Positions 27,570-36,791 of a stretch of DNA of 64,000 nucleotides are shown here, piece by piece. Under the pieces are notes generated by a model, which was not told where the DNA came from, did no database searches, and was given only the letters and a program-made list of their open reading frames with translations. Numbering within the stretch: position 1 is the stretch's first letter; every line of letters begins with the position of its first letter. The DNA is taken from assembly GCA_965644295.1 (NCBI GenBank), contig CBFFRP010000298.1, positions 186,001 through 250,000 of the forward strand, given 5' to 3'. Position numbers and translations under genes: made by a program. The stretch comes from Paraphysomonas bandaiensis. Its lineage: Eukaryota; Chrysophyceae.

Positions 27570-28265
27570 TTAAAATGCTTCTATATTTAATATTTCATTG
27601 AAGTTCTTTCTGAATGCTCTTTCACTTGGCGCTTCTAAATCAATTAATAAAAAGTTCGTTATTTTGTCATCTATACAATACTGATACATGTTTAATAATT
27701 GCTCAATACTTCCATTTAAAGCATGATTTCTCATTAAATAAGTTATATCTCTTTTTCCACTTATCTTCTTCATTATTAAATAATTTAATTGCTCTCTAAC
27801 TAGTGTTGGAACTTTTGCATATTTCTGAGTCAAATACATTAATGATATACCTATTTTGCGACCTCTTAAGAACATTTCACCTATTATATCTTGATTCTTC
27901 TCATTAACTAAGTCATCAAATATAATTAGCGTTTGTCCGAAATATTCTTTATCAATGTTAACACTTCTTAAATGCTCTAGTCCTTCATGAATTTCAAATA
28001 AGTCATCATTGTCTTCTAACTTACTTTCTAAGTATTCATATAACGGTTCTTTCTTGTTTCTTGTATACAAGATAATCTTGTGAAACGTATTATTCATAAT
28101 ACAAATCATGTTCAAAACTATGTTCGATTTACCTGCTCCAGATGCTCCAACGATTAACATTCTGAAAGGAACTTTTATTCCATGTTTTCCATAGTTAGGA
28201 TTAATAGATTCTGTTTGAAAGGCTTTTACTTCGTCTAATTCATAAAAATTTACTATATCAACCAT
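27570..28265 (-). CDS. FtsK/HerA-type genome packaging ATPase
   Basis: 231 residues from the ATG at 28265, chosen because the upstream in-frame ATG (28286) falls within the TATATATAC run used as core promoter elsewhere. Walker A GASGAGKS at residues 40-47, Walker B TLIIFDDL at 112-119, and YLTQKYAKVPTLVREQLNYL with the sensor and arginine-rich part of A32-like ATPases. It should drive double-stranded DNA into preformed capsids. Length is typical for Polintons and virophages. Confidence 0.9.
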   Translation of the reverse strand: MVDIVNFYELDEVKAFQTESINPNYGKHGIKVPFRMLIVGASGAGKSNIVLNMICIMNNTFHKIILYTRNKKEPLYEYLESKLEDNDDLFEIHEGLEHLRSVNIDKEYFGQTLIIFDDLVNEKNQDIIGEMFLRGRKIGISLMYLTQKYAKVPTLVREQLNYLIMKKISGKRDITYLMRNHALNGSIEQLLNMYQYCIDDKITNFLLIDLEAPSERAFRKNFNEILNIEAF

Positions 28266-28312
28266 CTTATACTGTATATATAACATTGTTTAGAAAAATA
28301 TATTCATTCTTT

Positions 28313-29368
28313 TTATATTTGTGTAATTTCTATTGTTGATTTTAAAGTGGTATCACTGCTTGCACCATCAAAATTAAAATCAGAATCAAATGATAAAGTA
28401 TATGTTGATAATTCATCTACAGTTATATAGAAAGAAATTTCACCTGTTATATATTCAATAGAACCTCTATTAGCTTTCCAATGTTGCCCAGATTTTCTTG
28501 ACTTTTTATGTAAAACATTATTCTTATGTAATTCGATATGAGTAAAAAAATGGTTAATAGATTCAAGTGTTCCAAGTTCATATTGATGTATGATTAAGAA
28601 TCTACCTAATTTTTTAATATAACCGAAGCTATCAAAAAAGTCATCTACATCTGGCGTATATGGCGCTAAAACATTATATTCACTCGTATATGATATATTA
28701 ACGCTTGATGCATATAACACACCAGAACCAATTGAAATAATTCCTGAAACATTACCATTAGTGATATTTGTTGAATTATAACCTATCATTTCACCTTTGT
28801 TAAATTCATATAATTTTGATATGCTACCTAAACCATGTCCTAAGGCGTCTAATTGATTTTGAATGTTTGATGAAACATTATTTAGTTTGTTTAATTCGTC
28901 GTTTGTTATTAATCCATCTCCTATTAAACCACAACTTATTCTATTTCCTGATGTTATTAAATCTTGTTTTCCTGTTTCATAGTTATCATATGTCGTTTTT
29001 AAATTATTTGTAAAGGCCACTGTTTGTTCACTTAGATTTGGAAATATTATTTTTGATACTTCTACACTTCCTGAAATTGACGTATTCGTTCCATCATATG
29101 ATAGATTAGTTGCTTTTGTTTTCGTATTTTCAATGTCTGTTTTTAAATTGTCTGTCATTGCCGTTGTTTGTATTGAATCGTCATTAAACAATAATTGTCC
29201 ATCTCCATATAAATTCAATGATTGCAAAACTAGAGTTCCACTCATTACATCTCCACTCTTTTGAATATATCCTGTTAAGTCAACGTCAACAATGCTATCT
29301 TTTATATATGTGTAATTTGAAGGGTTAAATACTCCATTTGATGGTTTCGGTTTGGGGTAAATACTCAT
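28313..29368 (-). CDS. Second fibre-like protein
   Basis: 351 residues. The start MSIYPKPKPSNGVFNPSNY matches the 16631-18373 fibre, pointing to a shared attachment site on the virion. GYIQKSGDVMSGTLVL near residue 34 is a shaft motif as in tail fibres. The middle is short coiled coil, and residues 190-351 are a beta-rich head unlike that of the first fibre. Two fibres with the same anchor but different heads would broaden or switch host attachment. Confidence 0.7.
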   Translation of the reverse strand: MSIYPKPKPSNGVFNPSNYTYIKDSIVDVDLTGYIQKSGDVMSGTLVLQSLNLYGDGQLLFNDDSIQTTAMTDNLKTDIENTKTKATNLSYDGTNTSISGSVEVSKIIFPNLSEQTVAFTNNLKTTYDNYETGKQDLITSGNRISCGLIGDGLITNDELNKLNNVSSNIQNQLDALGHGLGSISKLYEFNKGEMIGYNSTNITNGNVSGIISIGSGVLYASSVNISYTSEYNVLAPYTPDVDDFFDSFGYIKKLGRFLIIHQYELGTLESINHFFTHIELHKNNVLHKKSRKSGQHWKANRGSIEYITGEISFYITVDELSTYTLSFDSDFNFDGASSDTTLKSTIEITQI

Positions 29369-29440
29369 GGTTATATATATTTATACTATATAATTATTTA
29401 ATGTGAAAATTACAAATTATTTTATAACATCAATATATAT

Positions 29441-30238
29441 ATGTCATTAACTTCTATTATCAATATTGCTAATCACATTAACAAATATAATGTCGTTCAA
29501 GGTAATACAAATACACAATACCAAACAAATGTCACTTTTCCAACGTCTTTTGCAGGTCTTCCAACTGCTTTTAATGGTCAAGATGTTTTTGATACTCATA
29601 TAACTAAGTCTTATTCTGGCGGAAGTGGTGTGACTGCTTATGCAAATGGAAATTATAACTTAATTTGTTCTTCATATGGTAGATACAGAACAGCCGACCC
29701 TTTAAATTCATGTAACTTATTATTTGATGATAGTGATGAGACGTTCTGGGGTAATAACAGATATAACAGCGGACCAAATGGTATTGATAATTACAGAGAT
29801 GGCGTTTTTCATGCTATGCCTTCTGGTGAAGCTTATGATGATACAACAGGTAATTACATTGGTAGCAATGGAACAGATTATTATTTTTCAACTACATATG
29901 ATACATCACAATCAATAGCTGGCGAATGGGTTCAAGTTCAATTACCTTATAAAATTCGTTTAACATCTATATCAACTCAAGAAAGAAGCACACCACAAGA
30001 GAGAACAATGAAAGCATGCTATATATTGGGGTCTGATGATGGCACAACTTGGAATTATATTGATGATGTAGCATTTCCAGGAACACAAGATTCAACTTTG
30101 TTCACTGAAGCAGTTACAACAACTAAAAGATATTCAATTATAAGAATTGTTATTGCCTCAGCAGGTTATATTATGTTTAACACTATCAATTTTAGATTGA
30201 CAGGTGATACATGGAGTTTAGATTCAACAACTGAATAA
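29441..30238 (+). CDS. Discoidin (F5/8 type C)-like surface protein
   Basis: 265 residues. LLFDDSDETFWG, then IAGEWVQVQLPYKIRLTSIS and YILGSDDGTTWNYIDDV, follow the strand order of galactose-binding-like F5/8 type C domains. FRLTGD closes the domain. Proteins of this type are common on giant viruses and Polinton-like viruses and probably bind host glycans. The N-terminal 60 residues are of another, unknown kind. On the plus strand, divergent from the second fibre gene with 72 bp between. Confidence 0.65.
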   Translation: MSLTSIINIANHINKYNVVQGNTNTQYQTNVTFPTSFAGLPTAFNGQDVFDTHITKSYSGGSGVTAYANGNYNLICSSYGRYRTADPLNSCNLLFDDSDETFWGNNRYNSGPNGIDNYRDGVFHAMPSGEAYDDTTGNYIGSNGTDYYFSTTYDTSQSIAGEWVQVQLPYKIRLTSISTQERSTPQERTMKACYILGSDDGTTWNYIDDVAFPGTQDSTLFTEAVTTTKRYSIIRIVIASAGYIMFNTINFRLTGDTWSLDSTTE

Positions 30239-30267
30239 TATTTTTATCTAACATATATATATATATA

Positions 30268-30675
30268 ATGGGTTATGGAATTAAATATTTTGATTGTTGT
30301 GGACATGTTGATAGTGAATTAAACGGTTATTATGATGAAGATAACGATAAATTTATTCATACAAAATTATCAAATTGCTGTGAAAAACCTTTGAATAAAT
30401 CAGAAGGTGAAATTAATAATATACTTAATAAATATTGTAGAAGATATATAAGCTCTCGTACATTATCATATCCATCTAAAGAAATATTAGAAGATTATAT
30501 TTCTAGAAACAATTTAAAAGAAAGGAAAAATGAAAATATATTCAAAAAATTATATTTATGGGATAAATTTTGGGAGTCCATTATGTATGTTATTGAAAAT
30601 GAAGGAGATGAGAAAAAAATGAAAACAAAAAAGTGGAAATACTCTTTAAATGTTATTGATAACTTGATGTATTGA
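30268..30675 (+). CDS. Cys-rich viral protein, unknown
   Basis: 135 residues. The first 50 contain paired Cys (FDCCGH, SNCCEKP) that could bind zinc; the rest is Lys-rich helix. A TATATATATATAA run stands directly before the ATG. No family recognised. Last gene before the right TIR. Confidence 0.5.
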   Translation: MGYGIKYFDCCGHVDSELNGYYDEDNDKFIHTKLSNCCEKPLNKSEGEINNILNKYCRRYISSRTLSYPSKEILEDYISRNNLKERKNENIFKKLYLWDKFWESIMYVIENEGDEKKMKTKKWKYSLNVIDNLMY

Positions 30676-30725
30676 AACAATTTAATATAATGTTTTAATT
30701 TAAAAAAATTAAAACAGTAAAAGGA

Positions 30726-31566
30726 ATTTTTTAAAACTATTTTGTTTATTGTTTGTTGCGTGTGTGTATTCAACTATTTATTAACCTTCATCTGCTTTTT
30801 CTTTTTGACATCTTTCATGGCCTTTTTACACCCGTGCAGATTTAAAACGCCTAAAGCGTTTTATAATCTGTGTAGGGTTGTACCCCAACTTAGATTTAAA
30901 ATAGGCATTTTAAATCTTCGTTGGAGTAAAATTATCTCTTTAAACCATTTTGCTTTTTAATAATTTTTTAATTGGTAATAACGTAAAAATTATTTTGAAT
31001 AGAATAAATTATTTTGAAAAAATATTTTGAATAGAATAAATATTTTTGATAAATTATTTTGAAAAAATATTTTGAATAGAATAAATATTTTTGATAAATT
31101 ATTTTGAAAAAATATTTTGAATAGAAACTGGCATTATGGCACTGGATTTTTATAACATAACCATCACTGTTACAACACCACCATCATCATCATCACCATC
31201 ACTGTTACAACACCACCATCATCATCACCACCACAACTGGCATTTTGGCACTGGCTTTTTATAACATAAACTATATAATAAATTTTATTTTATAACTTTT
31301 TCTAATTTTCATAAAAGCCAAAATGCCAGAAAGCCAAAATGCCAAAACTATATTTTTATTTTATTATAAGATAATTATTTAATATTATATAAAGTAATTA
31401 ATTTTTATTTAAAGTATAGTATTATTAATATAATTATATTTAAAGATAGAGTGAAAAGGAAAGAGTAATAAAACGAAGTTTTATTACGATACGAGAGCCC
31501 TTCTGGCTCAGGAAGAATGCCTAAGCGGCAAGAGCGACCCCTCGGCCCTTCGTCCTCTCTGTGTGT
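30726..31566 (-). repeat. Right terminal inverted repeat (841 bp)
   Basis: Reverse complement of 9337-10176, including the microsatellite, hairpins and 45-bp repeats. It ends CCTCTCTGTGTGT. Differences from the left TIR include one extra base near 31537 and two substitutions near 30792. Confidence 0.93.
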
Positions 31567-31571
31567 TTCCT
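31567..31571. repeat. Virus target-site duplication, right (TTCCT)
   Basis: Matches 9332-9336. Beyond it, Copia-1 pol resumes. Confidence 0.88.
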
Positions 31572-34398
31572 TATTCTTTCTACTGTTTCCCATGACATGG
31601 TTGAATTTCTGAATCACTTTCTCCGCATACTTCGATTGATCTAGTTTGAACCAGTCTTCGCCTCTCGTGATTCGAATATTTAGGAAACTTTGGCACTCTC
31701 CCATGTCCCTCATTTCAAACGTTTGGCAGAACTTGTTCTTGACAAAAACAAGGAATTCAAAATCCACAGATGCGATAATGATGTCATCTACATACAGGAG
31801 TAATAACATAAGTTTGCCTTGGTGCCAACGATAATATAAGCAGGTATCTAACACGCATGATCTAAACTGCATTGACTTTATGAATTTATCGATGTGGCGA
31901 TTCCACTGACGCGGTGAGGCTCGTAAACCATATAGTGCTTTGATGAGTTTAAAGCACCATCCATTGCTGAGCTCCTCATCTGGAGGTGGGTACATGTAGA
32001 CATCTTCATCTAAATTTGCATAACAAAATGCAGAACTGACATCAAGCTGGTGTACATGCATATGGAACATAAAAGCAATTGCAATCACGAGCCTGATAGT
32101 TATCCCTTTTACGACCGGTGCAAATGTAGATGGCTCCTCCTCAGTTTTCTCCTGAAGATTTCCTAGTGCGACTAGTCGAGCTTTATACTTCTGTATGTTG
32201 CCTAGTATGTCACGCTTGAGTTTGTGAACATACTTACATCTGATTAATTTGACCCCAGATGGTCGACGTACTATCTTCAAAACGCCTCTTCGTAAAAGAG
32301 CTTTCTTCTCTATTCGTCTGGCTGTTCTCCATTCGTCCGCTTGAGGGGACCTTTCCGCCTCTAGAAAACTGTTCGGTTCATGGACGTGTTTATTCTCAGT
32401 ACTCTCCTCTGAATCCATGACATTTACATCGGCATCCATTACCTCTATCATGTTAATTTCTCCTAACACTGAAGCATTAGCTAGCCTCCTCCGTAAACGC
32501 TTACGTTTCTCTGCATCCCTTTTAGATACTCTCTGTAGGGTATTAGTACTGTTAGAATTTATAGTATCAGTATATTCAGGTACTCCCTGAGCTGCATCTT
32601 CATCAAGTACTCCTTGAGTCATATCTTCATCAGGTGCTCCCTGAATAATACCATGGTTAACTAGCTGCTCCTGATGGCTCTCAGGCGCTGGGATAGTGGA
32701 CGTACTCCGTCCATCAGTGGTACTAGAGGCGTCCCTCGTTCCCGTATATCCCGTGTATCCAGGCGTATTCCTTGTCATTACCTGAACATCTTCTATATGT
32801 ATGGGTACCTTCTGCTCAATGTGGGTTCTCCCCGCAGTTACAAGTGACCGATAACCAACAATGACACCCTTTCTTTCTACCACTCTGGTGGTCTTGTACA
32901 ACAGCCCGTCTTCATCGTCTATGTGAAAAGTCTTCACGAGATGCTGATAATCATTCACCGTCTTTGGTCTAGGTGCTGTTCGTACTCGGAGAGCGTCGAT
33001 TTCTGCGTAATATTCTTCGGTGCGGGAAGGTATACTCTCATCTGTGAGTATGTGTACACACGTAATTACCTTATCGGTTGCTGGGAGATACACCTGGTAT
33101 CCAACTTTATCTTCCGAATATCCCACTAGGTATCCAATCTTTGATTTATCGTCCCAGTCCTTTCGCCTGTCCGCCTTAGGTGTCAATATATAAGTTTTGC
33201 ACCCCCATACTCTAAAATATTTCAAACTGGGTGGCTGACCCGTGACATACTCATATGGGGACATGTATCCTCTGTCCGTCCTTGTAGGGAGTCTGATCAG
33301 TGTATAGCGAGCAGCATGATACGCGTCTAACCAGAATGGAACCGGTAGGCCTGACTGCAACAACATCGCCAACGCCATCTCTGATGCAGTCCTGAATTTT
33401 CGCTCCTCTACTGCATTCATTTCCGGACTATCTGTTGAAGACCAAGTATGTTTGTAGCAGCCTTGTGATCTCAAATAGCTCCTAAGTTCTTGATTTATGA
33501 GTTCTCCAGCTCCATCAGCGTGGTAGTGGTCCACTCTCAGCTTATATTGCCTAATCTCTCCTTCGAACACCTCTCTAAAAAACTGAATCACTTCTTCTTT
33601 AGTACGCTGGTTTACGCCTTTTACCCAGAACATCCTACTCGGGTGATGAGTTAGTTTGATCACGTAGCGCTCATCACCTCGAGCGGGAGTATTCAGAAAT
33701 ACTTGCACATCAGCCGATATGTCCGGCTTGACATCCGTATCCTCCTTTGTGTGAAACGAAACTCTCGTAATCTTTGATCTGGCACATATGCTACAGAGAC
33801 AAGATTTTTTTAATTCAGTCTTCGATAGGTGCTTCCTCTGCAGATTTGAGCCAGTGAACAACATCCTTCTATGTGCCTCCGTTAGAGCCCCTTTGTTGAA
33901 ATGGCCCATTCTCCTATGCAGCAGTTCCAGCTCGTCCTCACCAGTCCTATCGCTAAGATTTACTTCACAATTACTCGGTGTTGACACATCTGGAAGCTCC
34001 AACAGCTGCTGAGTTGGAACTGCAGTCATTCCATTCTTCATGGGTCCCTCCAGTACCAGCTCACCGGTATTACAGTCATAAATTTGGATCCCATACCACA
34101 CCGTGAATCGATAGCCCATTTCGTTCAGCTTACGTCCGGAGCACAGGCATCGATTGATCTGATCTGAAATTTCTATGTCTCTCCATGCTCCACGGGAACC
34201 CACACTTGTGATATGAATCTCTGATCCCTTCTTAGATCCGTTTATCACCTTTGATGTATTCATATGAGTGTCAAGCATGGTCACATCATTCATTAAGAAC
34301 ATTGATGATGAACAGCATGTATCTATGTATGTATAGTGTTCAGCAGTACCAATCATACAACATGTGTCACTTATCATATATATCAACAGCGCAGTCAT
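31567..34398 (-). pseudogene. Copia-1 pol, 5' fragment: protease, integrase, most of RT
   Basis: Open from 34398 to the insertion point. The domains are in copia order: a protease-like segment (YIDTCCSSSMF, where the usual DSG/DTG is changed), GAG-pre-integrase (ELLHRRMGHFNKGAL with CLCSICARSK), integrase (DHYHADGAGE, then NAVEERKFRTASEMALAMLL) and RT (FCYANLDEDVYMYPPP; LLLLYVDDIIIAS carries the catalytic D-D). Beyond 31567 the same frame runs into viral TIR and would add an unrelated tail. Gag is in another frame (+1 relative to gag), with a 32-bp overlap at 34367-34398. Confidence 0.88.
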
Positions 34399-35452
34399 AA
34401 AGCATATTCGCTTCGGACTCCGAGTCAGACTCGGTTCCTCCTCTGCGGATATTCTCGAATGTGAAAACCTTCCCAGATTTCTGGGGTTTCTTGGTCTTTC
34501 CAGTCGAATTTCGGGGACATTCGTTCGCGCGATGGTTTTTGGATTTGCATACTCTGCATCCTGTATATTCCTTACTGCCCGGTCTTTGTCCCTTCGTTTC
34601 CCCCTTTTTCTTCCTACATTGTTCTGTATTATGATTGTGTATTATACCTTTCTTCGAGCAATAAGTGCACTTCCTCTTTGTAGATACTCTCTCTTTCTTT
34701 CGAGGCTTTTCAATATGATTCAGCTCCTCCGTGCTCTTGCGCTTCTTCTCTATGATTTTCCTCCCATACTTGGTGTCGTCGAACTGTTCGATACGTTTGG
34801 ATAGCAATTCATATGGTACATCATCGGGCATTAAATACAGGGCATAATTCAAACCGTCATATTCATCACTGATAATTCCCTCCTTCAGCCTACTAATTTT
34901 TGATTCTTCCGTTACCGTTTGGTTATGCGCCTGAAGTTCACGAAGAAGCAGCTCAAAACGCAGTACATACTCTTTCGCGGTCTCCCCTGGCTTCATCTCG
35001 AATGATCCAAACTGAGCAAGCAAAGCACTAATCTTGTTTTGTGTTCCCCCTTCAAAACACGATTTAAGAGTGCTAACCATCTCTCTGGCGCTGAACTTAT
35101 TAACTCTTCCTTCAGCTGCCTTGAACTCCTTGTGCTTCAGATGAAACTTCTGCAGCGCCTTCGGAGATCGCTTCACCGCCTCTCTGCAGTATGAGTAAGC
35201 AATTGCATTCGCCTTCCAATACTTGTCCACCGCTTCTTTGTAGGACTTGGTCTCAAGACTATTCAGGGGTTGAATTCCGAAATCCTCTTCCTCTGGTGGC
35301 CTTTCTAGAGCCACCTCACTCTGCTCCTTTCTCATAAGGAACGTCTCAAAGTCTTCGATCCATTGTTCAACGTTGCTCTCGTCGAACCATGGAACATCAG
35401 CTCTATCCTCCTTCTCTCCTCCGCATTCGCTACCATATTGACTAATGACCAT
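34367..35452 (-). CDS. Copia-1 Gag
   Basis: 361 residues from the first ATG in frame (35452), which lies inside the 5' LTR 17 bp before its end; the primer-binding site is therefore translated. Residues 30-200 follow the Copia Gag pattern (WFDESNVEQWIEDFETFL; MKPGETAKEYVLRFELLLRE). Two zinc knuckles occur near the C-terminus: CTYCSKKGIIHNHNTEQC, atypical in spacing, and CRVCKSKNHRANEC, a canonical CX2CX4HX4C. It ends 32 bp inside the pol frame, so pol would need a +1 shift. Gag forms the virus-like particle that packages element RNA. Confidence 0.8.
   Translation of the reverse strand: MVISQYGSECGGEKEDRADVPWFDESNVEQWIEDFETFLMRKEQSEVALERPPEEEDFGIQPLNSLETKSYKEAVDKYWKANAIAYSYCREAVKRSPKALQKFHLKHKEFKAAEGRVNKFSAREMVSTLKSCFEGGTQNKISALLAQFGSFEMKPGETAKEYVLRFELLLRELQAHNQTVTEESKISRLKEGIISDEYDGLNYALYLMPDDVPYELLSKRIEQFDDTKYGRKIIEKKRKSTEELNHIEKPRKKERVSTKRKCTYCSKKGIIHNHNTEQCRKKKGETKGQRPGSKEYTGCRVCKSKNHRANECPRNSTGKTKKPQKSGKVFTFENIRRGGTESDSESEANMLYDCAVDIYDK
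35421..35435 (-). promoter_or_regulatory. Copia-1 primer-binding site
   Basis: On the minus strand TGGTAGCGAATGCGG directly follows the 5' LTR. TGGTAGCG is shared with Copia-2 and LTR-A and is complementary to a tRNA 3' end CGCTACCA, as expected for eukaryotic initiator Met tRNA (U72-A73-CCA). Confidence 0.65.
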
Positions 35453-35755
35453 TTTCAGATGATTAAGATCGTTGTAAGAGAAGTTTAAGTTAGTCAAACT
35501 AGATAGATTACTTTATTATGATTGTATACACAATTGTGTGTGTTGTCATGTAACACATGTCAACAACATGATAAATTATTTCGTTCATGTCAACCACTGC
35601 TCAACTTCCGTATCTTGAATCGTCATGATATAATACTTCAGTTTCACAGTTATAGCTATATAGCACCTTTGACTATTGGCTACGTATTACTGTTTTTCAC
35701 ATTGTATTTAACGTATTCTACAGTACTATCTTAGAGAACCATACGTATTCCAACA
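35436..35755 (-). repeat. Copia-1 5' LTR (320 bp)
   Basis: Appears identical to 8040-8359. Contains the gag start codon near its downstream end. Confidence 0.9.
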
Positions 35756-35760
35756 AGGAT
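35756..35760. repeat. Copia-1 target-site duplication, right (AGGAT)
   Basis: Matches 8035-8039 and is followed by the right half of repeat family B. Confidence 0.85.
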
Positions 35761-35885
35761 AATGGAATTTGTGCTGATTAGTTATGGGTAGAGGTCTAAC
35801 TAGTATGTATAGCATTCAACTAGCCACTATATTGGCACAGGTTTTTAACGCCTATTGCTAAATAAAAAGACTTTCAATATATATA
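35761..35885. repeat. Right half of repeat family B
   Basis: Continues the sequence broken at 8039: AGGTCTAACTAGT and TTTTTAACGCCTATTGCTAA match 5350-5447. Confidence 0.75.
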
Positions 35886-36791
35886 CTTCTATATATATCT
35901 AAAACTAGAAGGGTATTGAGCATTCCATATATACTAGGTATCGAGCTGAACTCTTTTTTGTAGGTCAAAATCAAGAGAAAAGACACATAATCGACCCTTC
36001 AAAGAAACAGTACCTCTCTTAATGTAAATAAAACGTTATAATGAGAGACCTACCTTCCCACCATTGTAATAGCCATTAAGGGCGATAAATGGCCATCGTG
36101 TGCTTATACTATATAGTTAATATTTGCCAATTAATTGCTATTTAATTGCAATCTTCCAGCGAGCAATTATAATTGAAATTATTACGTATGTTTCATGCAA
36201 TTAAATTGCAATTCAATTAATTGTTACGCATCCCTTGTCGTTATGCATTAAGTATTATATAAGTAGATCACCAGCACTCTTTTAGATATCTTAAAACCCA
36301 CTAACAAACTGCCGTATCTGACGATACTTCAGTTTCGCAGTTTTATAGCTATACAGTATTCGACTAGGTCATATACTACTTCTAGATAATAGATACACTA
36401 CAGTAAGTTCTGGTGTAACTTAATACTACCTATTAGTCGCAGTTCTTGCCTGATGGCAGTTGATATTTGATATACGGCATCCGTAGTACTGTACTAATGC
36501 TATTATGCTATTGCCAGGTTGGTTTTACATACTTTAGAGTGACAAATACATATTAGATAAGCTGCCGCAGTGAGAGGTTTGCGTTATATACCTCAATCAC
36601 AGCCTCATTAAATGAGTAGAGCTATATCGCCTACTTTAGCTTCTTTCTACAGTCGCTACTTACGTACCAAACACATAATGTGAGCCGCAGTCTCGCAACT
36701 GTAGCCATCAAGGTGGACAATTGCGAAGTACCACACGATGTAAATTTATAGAATACGTACTTCACAATAGCCTCCCCATATAATTCAGCAA
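35886..36791. other. Intergenic; fragments of repeats, no gene
   Basis: An AT-rich palindromic repeat (36120-36236) ends in CAATTAATTGTTACGCATCC, matching 6062-6085 inverted. A diverged fragment similar to the Copia-1 LTR (ACTTCAGTTT, AGTTTTATAGCTATA) lies near 36300-36370. No coding region. Confidence 0.45.

Larger units (their letters stand above)
9337..31566. mobile_element. Integrated Polinton-like virus/Maverick, 22,230 bp
   Basis: Bounded by 840/841-bp terminal inverted repeats and a 5-bp TSD. It encodes a chromodomain integrase, SF3 helicase, short PolB, double jelly-roll major capsid protein, penton-like minor capsid protein, packaging ATPase, adenain-like protease, lipase, two fibre-like proteins, a discoidin-like protein and several small unknowns. 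The gene set (capsid pair, ATPase, protease, rve integrase) is that of Polintons and Polinton-like viruses. Base composition is strongly AT-rich with few spliceable introns, unlike host genes nearby. Plus-strand genes cluster at 10-20 kb and the capsid genes form a minus-strand block at 19.6-29.4 kb. No ORF shows an obvious inactivating break, so the provirus may be complete. Whether it is a virus or a transposon in lifestyle cannot be decided from sequence. Confidence 0.95.
8040..35755 (-). mobile_element. Copia-1 LTR retrotransposon, split by the integrated virus
   Basis: A Ty1/copia element on the minus strand: 5' LTR at 35436-35755, primer-binding site, gag, pol (protease, integrase, RT, RNase H order), polypurine tract, 3' LTR at 8040-8359. 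The TSD AGGAT lies on both sides (8035-8039, 35756-35760). Without the virus and one copy of the virus TSD it would be about 5.48 kb. The two 320-bp LTRs appear identical by eye, so insertion was recent. The pol reading frame is interrupted only by the viral insertion; read across the insertion point with one TSD copy, it stays in frame. Confidence 0.93.

Noticed and set aside
31405-31566. Extension of Copia-1 pol into the viral TIR
   Set aside because: The reading frame merely runs through the insertion junction; the true continuation is at 9336.
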